NCBI RefSeq assembly: GCF_041734735.1
Contig: NC_134882.1
Coordinates: 21,890,765 to 21,954,764 of the forward strand
Reading direction: 5' to 3'
Source: Babylonia areolata
Lineage: Eukaryota; Mollusca; Gastropoda; Neogastropoda; Buccinidae
DNA length: 64,000 bases
Positions 24,805 to 38,800 of this stretch are shown here, piece by piece (position 1 is the first letter of the stretch; each line of letters begins with the position of its first letter). A program made the translations under genes and the position numbers. A model generated the notes under the pieces. The model saw only the letters and a list, made by a program, of their open reading frames with translations, had not been told where the DNA came from and searched no databases.

Positions 24805-27179
24805 TGCATGTGCGTACACCCAGACACATTAAATATATCAATTGCGCTAAAACAGGATCACTTGAGTATAAATATCTCTAGCATAAAACTCCATGTGGTG
24901 AACAGACTTTGGACTATCCATAGTGCTGAGTACAGAAATGTTTGTGGAAAAGGTGTGTTTTCAGATCTGACTTTAAGGTCTGGAGATCAGGAGCATTTCT
25001 GAGGGATGATGGCAAAGAATTCCAAATTTGGGGTACTTGAGCCCTAAAAGACCTATTCCCTGCACATTTTAAATTAGTTCTTGGGACTTTAAGTAACAGT
25101 TCAGAACTGGATCTTAACATTCTACATGGTTCGTACGTTTCCAGCACAGAGGAGAGAGATGGGGGTAGAGATTCATCAAAATGTCGGAAGGCAAGTGTCG
25201 CTAGTTTATAGTGAATGCGGGACTCTATAGGAAGCCAGTGTAACTGATGCAAAAGAGGTGTGACATGATCAGATTTCTTTTTTGCTAGGACAAGTCATGC
25301 AGCATTGTTCGGTACTTTCTGTAGTCTAATAAGAGAGGAAGATGGTAAACCTGCTAAGGTAGAATTGCAGTTATCTAGTCTGGACAGATTTGCATGATGT
25401 TCAGGAATAAGCATCTAAAGAAATAGGTCTACTTGCCTGACACAGTGACAGTCTATGGTTGGTGACTGATAAACGTTTACACACTCTGTGTATGTATTTA
25501 TGATGCAGACGTTTGGCTTTTTAAGTTTATGGTCTTTTCTTCTTCTTTTTTTTAATAGTTTTTTTTTTCTTAAATAGGAATGTTAACTGAAAATCAGTGA
25601 TTTCAAGATTTCCTCGCCCTTTCTCCCAAGTTCAGAAAATCAAACTGAGCGTCTAGTCATTTGGATGAGATGAGGTCCTGTGTGCAGCACACACATGGTG
25701 CACCAAAAAAGAACTCATGGTAATGAGAGTGTTGTCTTTTGGCAAAATTCACTGTGAAGGCTACACAAACTTATATATGCATGCACTGAAGGCCTGACTA
25801 AGCTGATCATGCATCTGCCTAGCAGATGTGTAGCGCTTATGGATGGCAGTGGTGCCTCCTTGAGAAAAATGAAACTGAAACTTCTTGGTACTGCAGCAGA
25901 TGAACTCGGTTGTGGCTGTGTATGTGTACCCCAAATTGAGTGATGTGGGAGTATTGGCACTGAAACGGGGCAGTGAAACAGAAGCTTTTCAGATAGATTT
26001 GTGATTTAGGATTTCTTCTTGGTGAAAAAATCATCTTGCATTAATTGTCTGGAGTGGAAGAAGAGTACATCTTGTTTTACATTTTAAATTGCGTATTTAA
26101 GTCTTAAGAATTGTTCATTTCTTGTCTTGTGATCCACTATGTTTAACTTTTAAGAATTGTTTATTTCTTGTCTAGTTATCCAGTATGTTTAAGTCTTTAG
26201 AATTGTTCATTTCTGGTCTTCTGATCCACTATATTTAAGTCTTAAGTCTTAAGAATTGTTCATTTCTGGTCTTGTGATCCATTATGTTTAAGTCTTAAGA
26301 ATTGTTCATTTCATGTCTTGTGATCCCCCTCCCCCCTCTTCCCCCCAAAACTCCCGAAAATGAAGATAATACAGCATATTAGAAGGATGTGTAATGCAAA
26401 TGCTTATATGTATGGGGAATGACAGACAAACAATGAAAAACACAAACAGACTAAAAACAAAACAAAAACAAAACAAAAAAACAAACAACAACAACAACAA
26501 CAAAAATAAAAACAGTTTAAACAGTTTGAGTATTTCATGAATGAGTGAAACTCGATTACACAAAATAGGCTAGCATGCTGAATGGAGTTATAACACTTCG
26601 TTTTCAGTGGGAGATGGGGCCTCAAGGATATGTTATTGGAAGGATTTATTAAAATTAAAAAAAAAATAAAAAAATCCGGTGATCCACAATGTGGATCTCT
26701 TAAGAATTGTTCATTTCCTGTCTTGTTATCCACTCTGTTTCAGAAATTCAGATTTGAGATTTGTGCTGTTGTTACTTTTTCCTTTTGTTTTTTCAGGGGG
26801 ATGTTCTTATCTCCGTGGCAACCACACGTATTGTGTCTGTAAAACAAGCTGCAAAGCTGTTCAAGAATGCTGGAGAAAAGTGAGACCTAGTTCTCTGTTA
26901 TTACATCGCTTTTTCTGCTTCCATATGTTTTAATGCTAGTAAATTTTTTGTTTGCTTTTCTTTCCTTTGTCATGTACATATTATCTGTCTGTCTGTATTG
27001 TTCTCGTCATTTTCCTGGGAATACCATGTGCCTTTTGGGGCCAACTCTGGTGTAGTGCTGCTGGGTCAAAGAACCAGTATGAGATCATGTAAGAATTACT
27101 TGATGGGAGCAACCGGTGCAGTGCCGCCCAACAGACATGCACCTGATCTCATTGATCTGTGCGTGTGTGTGTGTGTAGG

Positions 27180-27219
<40 letters not shown>

Positions 27220-29392
27220 CTGGATGCTTTCGTGTGTGTACATACATAGATCCATAAAGATAAATGTCAGTATGATTGCACACATTGAATGCTTGTCTTT
27301 TTATTGATTGCTTGTCTTTTTATTACCTGTTAGTAAAAGTTATATGCAAGATGCTTTGATTTGTCTTATTTACCTGTAAACAATATGTGTGCAGATTCAG
27401 TGTGCGTATAGAACGCCCTCAAGCAAAGCTACCTCAGGATGTCAAGTTCCAAGAAGATGCTGTATCACTTTACAAGGCAATGATTATTTCTCATTTTGTT
27501 TTTCAGAATGAATATTACTTTTTTTTTTTTTAGTCCCCAAAATTTTATTTTTGTCTTTGTATGTTTGTCTATTCTAGATTTTTTAAAAAATCGGGGCTTG
27601 TTTGATACCTTAATTTTCTTGACTAAAGTAAAGGACTGAAGTATGAATGTTGTAGATTTTATCATGTGATGTATAGGGTAAAGTAAAAAGAGTATTTGTT
27701 ATACTGAACATAATTTCATGATTTTAGGACCAAACATTTGTTTTTCTGTAGTATTTGGAGTGATGGCCTAGAGGTAACGCGTCCACCTAGGAAGCGAGAC
27801 AATCTGAGCGTGCTGGTTCGAATCACGGCTCAGCCGCCGATATTTTCTCCCCCTCCACTAGACCTTGAGTGGTGGTCTGGACGCTAGTCATTCGGATGAG
27901 ACGATAAACCGAGGTCCCGTGTGCAGCATGCACTTAGCGCACGTAAAAGAACCCACGGCAACAAAAGGGTTGTTCCTGGCAAAAACCTGTAGAAAAATCC
28001 ACTTCGATAGGAAACAACAAATAAAAAACTGCACGCAGGGGAAAAAAAAAAAAAAGGGTGGCGCTGTAGTATAGCGACGCGCTCTCCCTGGGGAGAGCAG
28101 CCCAAATTTCACTCAGAGAATTCTGTTGTAATAAAAAGAAATACAAATACAAAAATTTCTCTTTTTTATGAATAACACTCAGTTGATAGAATCTCATTAG
28201 ACAAGAATTACATTTCAGCAGGCTGCGTACAGAAAAATAAAACATTATTAATGTTTTGTCCTCTTCTCCTTCTTGAATCAGCCGGCTGAAACGGAAGTTG
28301 TAGAAGACTGCCAGCCAGAGGACGGAGACGAGTTCATCAACATCAGCATCCAGACCTCCACCACTGTCACAGCCACCACTGCATCTGACTCTGTCAGTGT
28401 GAGCAGTGAACCGGGCCCTAGAGACCGAGGACCGAAACTGACGGCCCCGGTGTCAGGCGACATGCAGCTGCTGAGGCCCAAGTCCTCCAGTGATCTCACC
28501 TCCATGGCCTCCAGTGGCTTGCGGACCAGGAAAAGCAGCGCTGACTCCACCCCACCCCCCTCCAGTCCCAGGCTGAGGAGAAGGACCATTTCACAGGTAC
28601 TGTTGTTGGTGGTTGTTTTTTGGTTTGCTGTGTTTTGCTGTTTCAGTTTCGTAGGTAGTTTGGTTGTTGTTGTTGTTGTTTTTTTGTGTGTGTGTGTTAT
28701 GCTGTTTCAGTTTCAGATGTAGAGTTGGGTTTTTTCCATTTGTTGTGCTGTTTCAGTTTCACAGGTAGGTTGGATGATTCTGTTTCATGCTGTTTCTGTT
28801 TTACAGACAGGGTTGGTTTTTCTGTGTTGTGCTGTTTGACCCTTCGGTGGTGTGTGACAGTGAGATGAATGTCTGTCTCACATATTGTTAACAGTGCACT
28901 GCAAAGTCATGGGTCATTTTGAACTGTTTTAAGGATTGTGTGTAGTGTCAGTAAATTACTTTGATTTTTCGTCTGATTCATTGAAATCTTGGGAAGGTAA
29001 ACTTTTGTGTTATTCATCTAAGTTGGAAGCTGTTTCTGTGCAGAATCTGCATAAATGAATTTAAATTGTGTGGCAGCATTATTGTGTGTGTGTTTTATCT
29101 TCAGTTTAACGTCTATTCACTATAAGTGTTTTTAGACGGAAAGGAGTAAGGAAGTGGATAAAGGAAAGGGAATGCATGTGAATATTAGTGTAAAAAGTAT
29201 TCATGTTATGTATCAGAAGAAAAGTATATTATAAGAAAAAGGTCTAAAGAGATTGTGGTGTGTATTGGATGAAGTGTCATGGGAAGGAGAATATGCATAT
29301 ACATATCAACAAGTATTAACCTACAACAATGTAATATAAATAACAACATTAATTATAACACATCAAAGGAGGATACCAACTGGACTGGAGTT

Positions 29393-29433
<41 letters not shown>

Positions 29434-30325
29434 GTCCAAAATTACAGCAAAGAATGTTTGATATTGTTGCAAAGAAGCATGGTTGCCTCTTTGCTTCTGT
29501 CTATCTCTTTTTCTTTCTCTCTGATTTTTTTCCTGTCTCTTGTCTGCTGCTGCATCAAGAAATCCTCCTTTACACAGGGACCACAAAGTGGGAGGGCTGA
29601 CATGGGGATCAACAGTAACCCCAATTCCTTGGCTCCGGGACCACGAGCAAATCAGGGACCAACTAGGAAGGACCATTCTCCTGCCAGAGACTCTTTAAAA
29701 AGTGCCAGTCTTGCTCCTGACAGCAAGGTGAAAAGTAAAAACCAAACCAGCCAACAAACAAACAAAAAACACACATAAAAAAACTACGAAAACCCCCAGA
29801 ACAAAACTGTTGAAATTATTGGTTTGGGCTGACTTGTAGAGTTTCACTCTTACTCAAGCTCCATCGCTTACTCTTGCAAACATGCACGTTCTTGCTGAGT
29901 GAGAGTGCTGTTGAGCTCACTCTAATTTAAAACATTGTAAGTAGTATAATGCAATAAATCTGTTTGAATGACATGAATGTTAACATTGCACTTATCATAC
30001 TGTACATTCATTCTGCACATTTCCAGTTTAAAGTATGATAAGACTAGTGTTGTGCATTTTATATTCTCTCTCTGTCAATTGTAGGTTTGCATGCTCAGTC
30101 ATTAACAGGCTTGTGCATGGGTAATAAGATGTGTATATGTGTTTGTGCATGGGTGTTATAAAGTGCGTATGTGTTTGCAGGAGGATGAAGCAAGAAGCGT
30201 GTGCAGTGCAGACAGCGACAGTGATGATGATGCTTCACCAGTCATGAAGACTCGGGAAGTGCCTGCTTCACAGGTGGATTTTTAACATTTTAAAATGCCT
30301 TTGATTTTGTAGCATATGTGCACGC

Positions 30326-30366
<41 letters not shown>

Positions 30367-33300
30367 CATGTGCATGCATGCGTGGATTGAGTTAACTCCA
30401 TGTTGAAAGCCTGTCTGAACTCTCAAATCTTTGTTCTTTGAGTGGGCCTGCTGCTGTAACCACTGGCACACTGACATTGAAGGTGTGTGTGTATGTTGCT
30501 GTATGTGGGTGTATGGGAGCACCAGTGGCACACTGACATTGAAGGTGTGTGCGTATGTTGCTGTGTGGGTTATGTTGCTGTGTGTGTGTGTATGTTGCTG
30601 TGTGTGGGTGTATGGGAGCACCAGTGGCACACTGACATTGAAGGTGTGTGTGTATGTTGCTGTGTGTGGGTGTATGGGAGCACCAGTGTGACCATCCATG
30701 TGGAAGCGAGAGGAGAAGGACACCTCAGTGTTCTCTCCCCCTTGTCTCATGCCCCCCCCTGCCACAGTCGTCAGGCACAAGTAGAAGTTAACAAGGTGTA
30801 GACATATATGTGTTTGTTTGTAAAAGTACATGCAACCGAGGCAACCATGTGTTTGTTCTATATTGTCCATGTGTTCTGTGTGGCTTGTTCAGGATTAAAG
30901 AGGCTGTGCCAGTCTTGAATAAAAGCTTATTTGTGTTTGCACATTTCTTCTGTCTTTGCTACTGTGTGCACATGTCAAATGATGGGTATAAGGACAGGCC
31001 CAGTGCTTTCTTTTTGAAGAAGCGTCTGGGTTTGTTCCAATGTACCTTTTATTTACCTGTGTGCTAGATGAATCGGTAGCGTAAGCAGCACTGACTTGAA
31101 GTTGTGTACTCTGTGAATGGAGAGAGTTACCACTGTTTACTATTTGTTAATCATTTCATCGTCTGGCCTCATTATTTGTTAATTTATATGCATATATGTA
31201 TATGTGTGAGAATGTTGGTATGTATATGTGTATGAGTATGTATGCTTAGCATTCATGTATGAATGTATGCATGCAAATCATACTTTAAAATTATCTTTGA
31301 GATGGGAGAAAAACGAGGACTGGGGGTTGGCACATCTCTTTATGTATAAATATTCCTCCTGTTACTGACATTGGGGCAAGAATTTGAAAAAAAAAAATCA
31401 AACTTCTCTCCCTTTTCAAAAAACACCATTCCAGAATCCAAGATGGCACGACCCCTTATCATTTGACCTGGGGGATCAACATGCCTACCTGAACGTGTGT
31501 GTGTGGTGTCACAACACAGAGCACATGGATGTTAAACCTGACCGCCCTACACCACCACCACACCGTGACTTACTGCTGGGTCAGGTGAGAGACAGAGAGC
31601 TGATGGTGGCTCTTGTTTTGGTTCTGCTCTTTTTGCTTGTTCTCAATTTGTGGAAGAAGTGAAGTCACATGAGCTCATATCATGTAATTTTTGTGTGTCA
31701 GGTGTGTGTGTGTGTGTGTGTGCATGCAGGTGCATGACAAATTTTATCAAACAATAACAGTATCTTTTGTTCTTTAAGACAAAATCTGTCTTGCTGTCTT
31801 TCTTGAATTGCAAAGGTTTGTTATATGATACTGAAATTCCAGTTTTGCTTATTTTGTTTCAAGGCAGGTTGGAATTTAATATTTGTGCCATATTACTACT
31901 ATCATCTGTGCATAAAATTCAGGGGCCACTACATCTATTACATCTGTCTATCTCCATTGCTCTGCCTAGGTTTAAGGAGAATGAGTTAGTACAGATCTTG
32001 GACTCATCCTCCTGGTTTGATTATTTGTTATTTTCTTATTCAAATTGGGAGCGTGATAATAAGTCACAAGTATGATTATACCTATCAATAAGATAGTGCA
32101 TGTGTTTGATTTTGTAAAAGATGGTTTGATATGTGATGACTTTTCCACAGGTTGTAGATAAGTGTGCATACTTATTTGCTAACAGCCCATAGGGTCCAGT
32201 TGTTCAGGGCTTGGATTTTAGTTCTTTTGAGATTGAATTATTTGAGGGGATGAGTCATGTGTGCTTGTCAGGTGACACAGAAGTATTATGTGTGATGAGA
32301 GACTGGTGTGTGATGTTTAACAGCAAGAGATTGACATGAGATGGTGAGAGACTGCTGCGTGATGTGAGATGGTGAGAGACTGCTGCGTGATGTGAGATGG
32401 CAGAAGACTGCTGTGTGATGTGAAGAGACTGCTGTGTGATGTGAGATGGCAAAAGACTGCTGTGTGATGTGAAGAGACTGCTGTGTGATGTGAAGAGACT
32501 GCTGTGTGATGTGAGATGGCAAAAGACTGCTGTGTGATGTGAAGAGACTGCTGTGTGATGTGAAGAGACTGCTGTGTGATGTGTAATGTGAAGAGACTGC
32601 TGTGTGATGTGAGATGATGAGAGACTGCTGCATGATGTGAGATGGCAAAAGACTGCTGCGTGATGTGAAGAGACTGCTGTGTGATGTGAGATGGCAAAAG
32701 ACTGCTGTGTGATGTGAAGAGACTGCTGTGTGATGTGAAGAGACTGCTGTGTGATGTGTAATGTGAAGAGACTGCTGTGTGATGTGTAATGTGAAGAGAC
32801 TGTTGTGTGATGTGAAGAGACTGCTGTGTGATGTGAAGAGACTGCTGTGTGATGACCAGAGACTGTTGTGTGATGTGAAGAGACTGATGTGTGATGTGTG
32901 ATGTGAAGAGACTGTTGTGTGATGACCAGAGACTGTTGTGTGATGTGAAGAGACTGCTGTGTGATGTGTGATGTGAAGAGACTGCTGTGTGATGTGTGAT
33001 GTGAAGAGACTGCTGTGTGATGTGTGATGGCAAGAGACTGCTGTGTGATGTGAAAGACTGCTGTGTGATGTGAAGAGACTGATGTGTGATGTGAAGAGAC
33101 TGCTGTGTGATGTGTGATGGCAAGAGACTGCTGTGTGATGTGTGATGGCAAGAGACTGCTGTGTGATGTTTGATGGCAAGAGACTGCTGTGTGATGGCAA
33201 GAGACTGCTGTGTGATGTGTGATGGCAAGAGACTGCTGTGTGATGTGAAGAGGCTGCTGTGTGGTGGCAAGAGACTGTTGTGATGTGAAGAAACTGCTGT

Positions 33301-34471
33301 GTGATGTGAAGAGACTGCTGTGTGATGGCCCTGTTTCCCTGCCCACAGGTGAGCGTACCTGTCAACATGGTGGTGCTGCAGTGTCTGATGACCATGCAGG
33401 GAGACAGCCAGCAGACCTTAGAGCTGCAGCCAGGACAGATCAAAGCTGGGGCCAGGTTAGCAGTCTTTCACTGTCATCTTGGAAAACAGAAAACAAAAAC
33501 AAATTGTTTTTCTGCATGTTCTTAGTGTTTATTTGTTTTTTGATATACTCTGTAACCATACTGAAACAGCTTGGAATCATCCAGAATAATCCCCATCTAA
33601 GCTATTAAAAATCAGTCAAACAGATATTCTAGTTTTGTTATATTTTTTCATCGGACTGTTTTCACAATTCTGTTGCTCCTGTTTTTAATTTCATTAAATG
33701 TTTTAAGTTTGCTTTGCAGTGTTTTACTAATATGGTTTGTCCATTTTGCAGCCGCAAGTCTTGGGCAGGACATATAGGCTTTGAGCCTCATCGTTGCTAT
33801 GGTGATGTGACGCTGCGCTTTCAGTTTACTCCTTCTAACCTGGATAAACAGCAGCGCCAGATGTTTGTTCGTGACCTTGACCCCAGTGACCCTGCTGACC
33901 TTGCTGGTGTGGGAATAGAGATGGAGGCCAATGACTCCAGCCAGGAGGAGTTGTCAGACTCTGAGACAGTGTAAGTGATCTGTGTTTCTTCTTTTACTGT
34001 TGTTTTTCTGACGTGTAAGTGGTCTGTGTTTCTTCTTTTACTGTTGTTTTGCTGACGTGTAAGTGTTCTGTGTTTCTTCTTTTACTGTTGTTTTGCTGAC
34101 GTGTAAGTGGTCTGTGTTTCTTCTTTTACTGTTGCTTTGCTGACGTGTAAGTGTTCTGTGTTTCTTCTTTTACTGTTGTTTTGCTGACGTGTAAGTGATC
34201 TGTGTTTCTTCTTTTACTGTTGTTTTGCTGACGTGTAAGTGATCTGTGTTTCTTCTTTTGGTTTTGTTTTGTTGACGTGTAAGTGATCTGTATTTCTTCC
34301 TTTGGTTTTGTTTTGTTGATGTGTAAGTGATCTATGTTTCTTCTTTTGGTTTTGTTTTGTTGACGTGAAAGTGATCCGTGTTTCTTCTTTTCCTGTTGTT
34401 TTGCTGACCCCTTCCTGCCTTTTTGTGCAATCAACCTTCATGCCACTCATTCAGAATTCTTTGTGTACAGT

Positions 34472-34506
<35 letters not shown>

Positions 34507-35841
34507 CCATTTCAGTGGCATTATCCCAGTGCAATCATCCCAAGTTCCCAAACACAGCCACACCGGGGCTCGTCTGCTTCAGTCCCTGTGTCAGTTGTCC
34601 ACAGGGAGCTGTCATATTAGGTGACCATGAGGTCACACACCTGTGATAAGACTGCACCGCTACAGTCACATCCATGATGTTCAGTTGCACTTGTTCTGGT
34701 TCAGCATAAAGATATGATTTTAGGAATGCTTTTAGGAATGCCAGTGTTTATAACACCTTATCAAATTGCATACAATGATTTTGAAAATAGAATATTGTTA
34801 AGTGCTTTGTACAATGACTTGAAGGTATTATGGAGAGGGATTGTTATTTTATTGTTATTGTTGTCATTGCCATCAGATGGGTTATCGGAGAGTTAAAATA
34901 ATTTTGAAGAATGTCTCCTGAGTGAGATTCATCTGAAGTAAAGGAAAACATTTTGCGTGTATGATTAAATTAAAGATGTCAAGTTGTCCACAAAGATTCT
35001 AATTATCCTGTTTTACTTGAGGTGAATATATAAATAACACCAAAAGTTATTCTGTTTGGTCACAGTGCATTACTTTAAGATGGGAATAGCCAGAGAACTA
35101 TAAATCAGAAAATGATGAAGATGAATGCATACATAACTGATCATGTAATGGAAAACTTGTGTAAAAATACCGCTCAGTGGTTCAAAGTTACAGTATACTG
35201 AAAACTTGTCCATTAATATCTCACGTTGTCATGGTGTTACAGTATACTGCTTCAGTGAACAAGCAGCTGAGAATGATTCTTTGTGTTTTTTTTTTTCTGA
35301 AATCCACAGGAGCGGAGAAGGGAGACATTTGTTTTCGAGAGCCCAGTTCAACTCGGCTACCTACTGTAACTTCTGTGGAAAAAAGGTGTGTGAAGAAACC
35401 TGTGTCTTAAGCCTTGTTTCCTGGCCTTGAGCTTTGTCGTACTGGGTGTTGAGGTTGTGTGATACCTAACTCTCAGAACTACTCTTTTGAAAGTAATGTG
35501 AACATGTCCAGAATCTAAAACAGCAGTGGATATGAAGCAGACTTTAAATCCTGATGTTGTAATTATTCTAGTGTTACAGTCATGATGGATATGTGAAATA
35601 TTTCATCCAGTTGATAGTAATATTAAAGAGTTGAATAATGCATTACTGATTAATCACTTTATTAATTGATAAATGTTGGATGACAGGAGAGAGCAGAGAA
35701 GTGGAACGTGCCCAGTCAAAATCTCTTTTTTCTTCTTATTCTGTTTCCTGTATATATGTGAAGTGTTTGAACGTGTGTGTATGTATGTGTAGATGAATGT
35801 GTATGCATGTGTGTGAGTAGGTGAATCTGTGTGTGTGTGTG

Positions 35842-35872
<31 letters not shown>

Positions 35873-38800
35873 TTGTGATAAAATAGTAGCACCCGTGTGT
35901 GTGTGTGTGTGTGTGTGTGAGATAGACAAAAAGGGTAGCACCAGATTCTCCTCCTACCCCTCTTTACCTTCAGTTGAAATCTGTTGTAACTGTTCATGCT
36001 AACAAATGAAGATAAGATGCATGGACAGTAACATGTTGCGCCTGATTCAGATCTGGATGAAAAACGCCTTCCAGTGCAACACATGTGATATGATCAGTCA
36101 CAAGAAGTGCATTGAGAAGTGTCGGGCAGAAACCCTCTGTTCAGCGTAAGTACTTCTTTTACATAACTGTTATGCATATGTTATTTGTAGTTATCATCCT
36201 CTGTGTGAGCAGTGTGATGTGATTTGTTACTACGGTGCACCACAAACAGAAGATGTAAAACTGGCTTCGGCAACTGTTCCAATAAAAAAAATTCACAGTT
36301 GTCATACAGAAAAGTGAAGAGCATGTACAATTATTTGACCAAAATGTTCTTGTTTATTTGTCCTGTCTTCTGCTGTACATTGTGGTTTTTTTTTTAGGTC
36401 TTTAGCAGTGCCAGCAATTATGTTTACACTTTTTTTCCAGGTGCCAAATTTTGTTATATGCCCATCTGTGCACTTTCCACACAGACAAAGAAACAAATGA
36501 AAATTATGATAAGTTTTTTTTGCATTTTTTCCCCTCCACACTGCATAACTAAGAAAGAGATAGAGCCAAACCGACCACAAGGCCATTTTGAGTTTGCCAT
36601 CATCACAGCCATTTCTGTGCTTGTGACTTTTATCCAGAGGCAGGTCTGTGCAGTTTGCTGATAAATCTTTTATTACAGATTTGTTGACAAACTTGCCATT
36701 ATTTTTTTAATTTGACTGTGTTTGTGCATTGGATGAAATAATAGTGGTGGAGATATATCATTTTAAGTTCAGCAGATATTTTTTGGTGAGTCGATAGAGT
36801 GAAGGAACAGGTTACATCTCACTTTTGTTGGGTTGGCAGAAAGGTCAGTGTTCCTTGCAGGGTGGGAGAGTGGGGGAAGGGGGGCGTTACAGAGCTGACC
36901 TCAGCAAAAACAAGATGTGTGTCAGTTATAAAGCTTTTGTCCATTTGTTAAGTCACCTTCAGAAAGTTTGAAGCTTGCAGTTGTCAGTTTATTTCAGTCT
37001 TCAGGACTCTGTATATGTGTCTGGTGAAAAAATGAAATAAGATACAATGCTATTGTCTGTAAACTCACAGAAATTGTTTTTTTTTTTTTTGGCTCAAGTA
37101 CATATAACATTGAACATGTTTAGTGCAATCACTTTCAAAACATGACCATTCATTAAAAAAATGTCTCATTAGTATTGCAGTTTGTTTCTCCTTTCATTTG
37201 AATCTTGCATTTATTTCAAGTGTCTTGTTTATACTGCTGTATGTCTGTCTGTCTTTCAAGTAAATCTTGTATGTGTTTCAGTTGTTTTGTTGATACAGCT
37301 GTGTGTCTGTCTTTCATTTGGATCTTGTATGTATTTCAGTTGTTTTGTTACTACAGCTGTGCATCACTTTGTTTTTCTTCTTTTTTTGTTGTTGCTGTGC
37401 CATCATCTCCACTGTTTCAGTGGCATTACTCCCACAGTGCACATTTGGAGTCCCAAATACACGGCCACACCTGGGTCCATCTGTTGCAGTCCCAGCGTTG
37501 GCCTGTCCACAGGGAACAATCAGTGTTAGGTCTCTAGGAGGTCACACTGCAGAGAAGACCCACAACTGCTGCTGAGTCTCTTCGGTATTGTTCTGTAGTG
37601 CCGGTTTCAATTTATCATACTCAGGACACCTCATACAAGGCCCCCTATTGATGACAATAATAACTTAATAATGGAACCAGACTGAGCGAGTTTCCCCCCC
37701 ACTCAGAGTGGACTCGGCCACAATGTCCATTCAGTGACTCAGCCGACACCAAAGGCCTTGACAGGACTCATCCCAAGGACAGGAGTGGAGGGTTATTGAA
37801 ACTGAGATCACCATGAAAGCAGTGCATGAAAGGCCACAGAATTTGGGACTTTTTTTTGTTGTTGTTTGTTTTTGATGATGAAGGAAGAGGATGGTGATGA
37901 TGATGGCATTGCTATGGAAGTCCAATAGGTTTAGGACTGCTTGACAAGGCTGTACTCTGCACTTCCTTTCATAATGATATCCCTTCATTAACCAGGCCTG
38001 AGAGATAATGACACTTGCAGTGTTGGCAAGAAAATTTCAGCAACACACCCAAAGATGCATCTGTGTAGTGGATGATACTGGGCTGTGTGGTCCAGGTCTT
38101 CACATTTAAGCCCACAGCACACTTGAATCTGGGTATGAGCTGGCTGCGGGCCAAAGAAACCCACCTCCACCGGGAATCCAACCAGTGTCCTAGCCGTTAT
38201 TGTGTGATGTTAACCACTTCACCACAGTGGTTGGTTTTTATTTTTTGTCTTTGTTTTCTGACTGTTGCACAGAGATGGGCCGCGGCGTCGCAGTGCCCCC
38301 GGAGAGTTTTGGAGAACCCCCACAGCAGCCCGCAAGCAGATGGAGGAAGAGACAGGAACTCAGTCACCGCGGCAACAGACTCGCAGCAGCCGCATACTCA
38401 GCAGACTCAAAGGGGTCAACAAAGGTAAGCAGGCAGGCAGACATTGTTACGCACTGACAGTTGCTCAGCAGGCAGACATAGACATTTTATGTACTGACAA
38501 GTGTTCAGCAGGCAGACATAGACATTTTATGTACTGACAAGTGTTCAGCAGGCAGACATGGACATTTTATGTACTGACAGACATTGTTATGTACTGACAG
38601 GTGTTTAGCAGGCAGACATGGACATTGTTACATACTGACAGTTGCTCAGCAGGCAGACATAGACATTTTATGTACTGACAAGTGTTTAGCAGGCAGACAT
38701 GGACATTTTATGTACTGACAGACATTGTTACGCACTGACAGGTGTTTTGCAGGCAGACATGCACATTTTATGTACTGAAAGGTGTTCAGCAGGCAGACAT

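Noticed and set aside
28282-28330. FFAT-like motif in PDZD8 linker (DGDEFINIS)
   Set aside because: The acidic lead fits, but the core positions do not match EFFDAxE or its phospho-variant well enough.
29398-29577. Hydrophobic stretch upstream of exon 13 ([15 protein letters not shown]) as coding
   Set aside because: It is the polypyrimidine tract of intron 12 translated in frame after a (GT)n tract.
32255-33443. Three minus-strand ORFs of 317-385 codons, Ser/His/Gln/Thr-rich
   Set aside because: They are three frames of one 21-bp tandem repeat; openness follows from a period divisible by three.
33971-34405. Possible CRISPR-like array (regular 44-bp units)
   Set aside because: Units are continuous with no spacers, and the locus is an intron of an animal gene.
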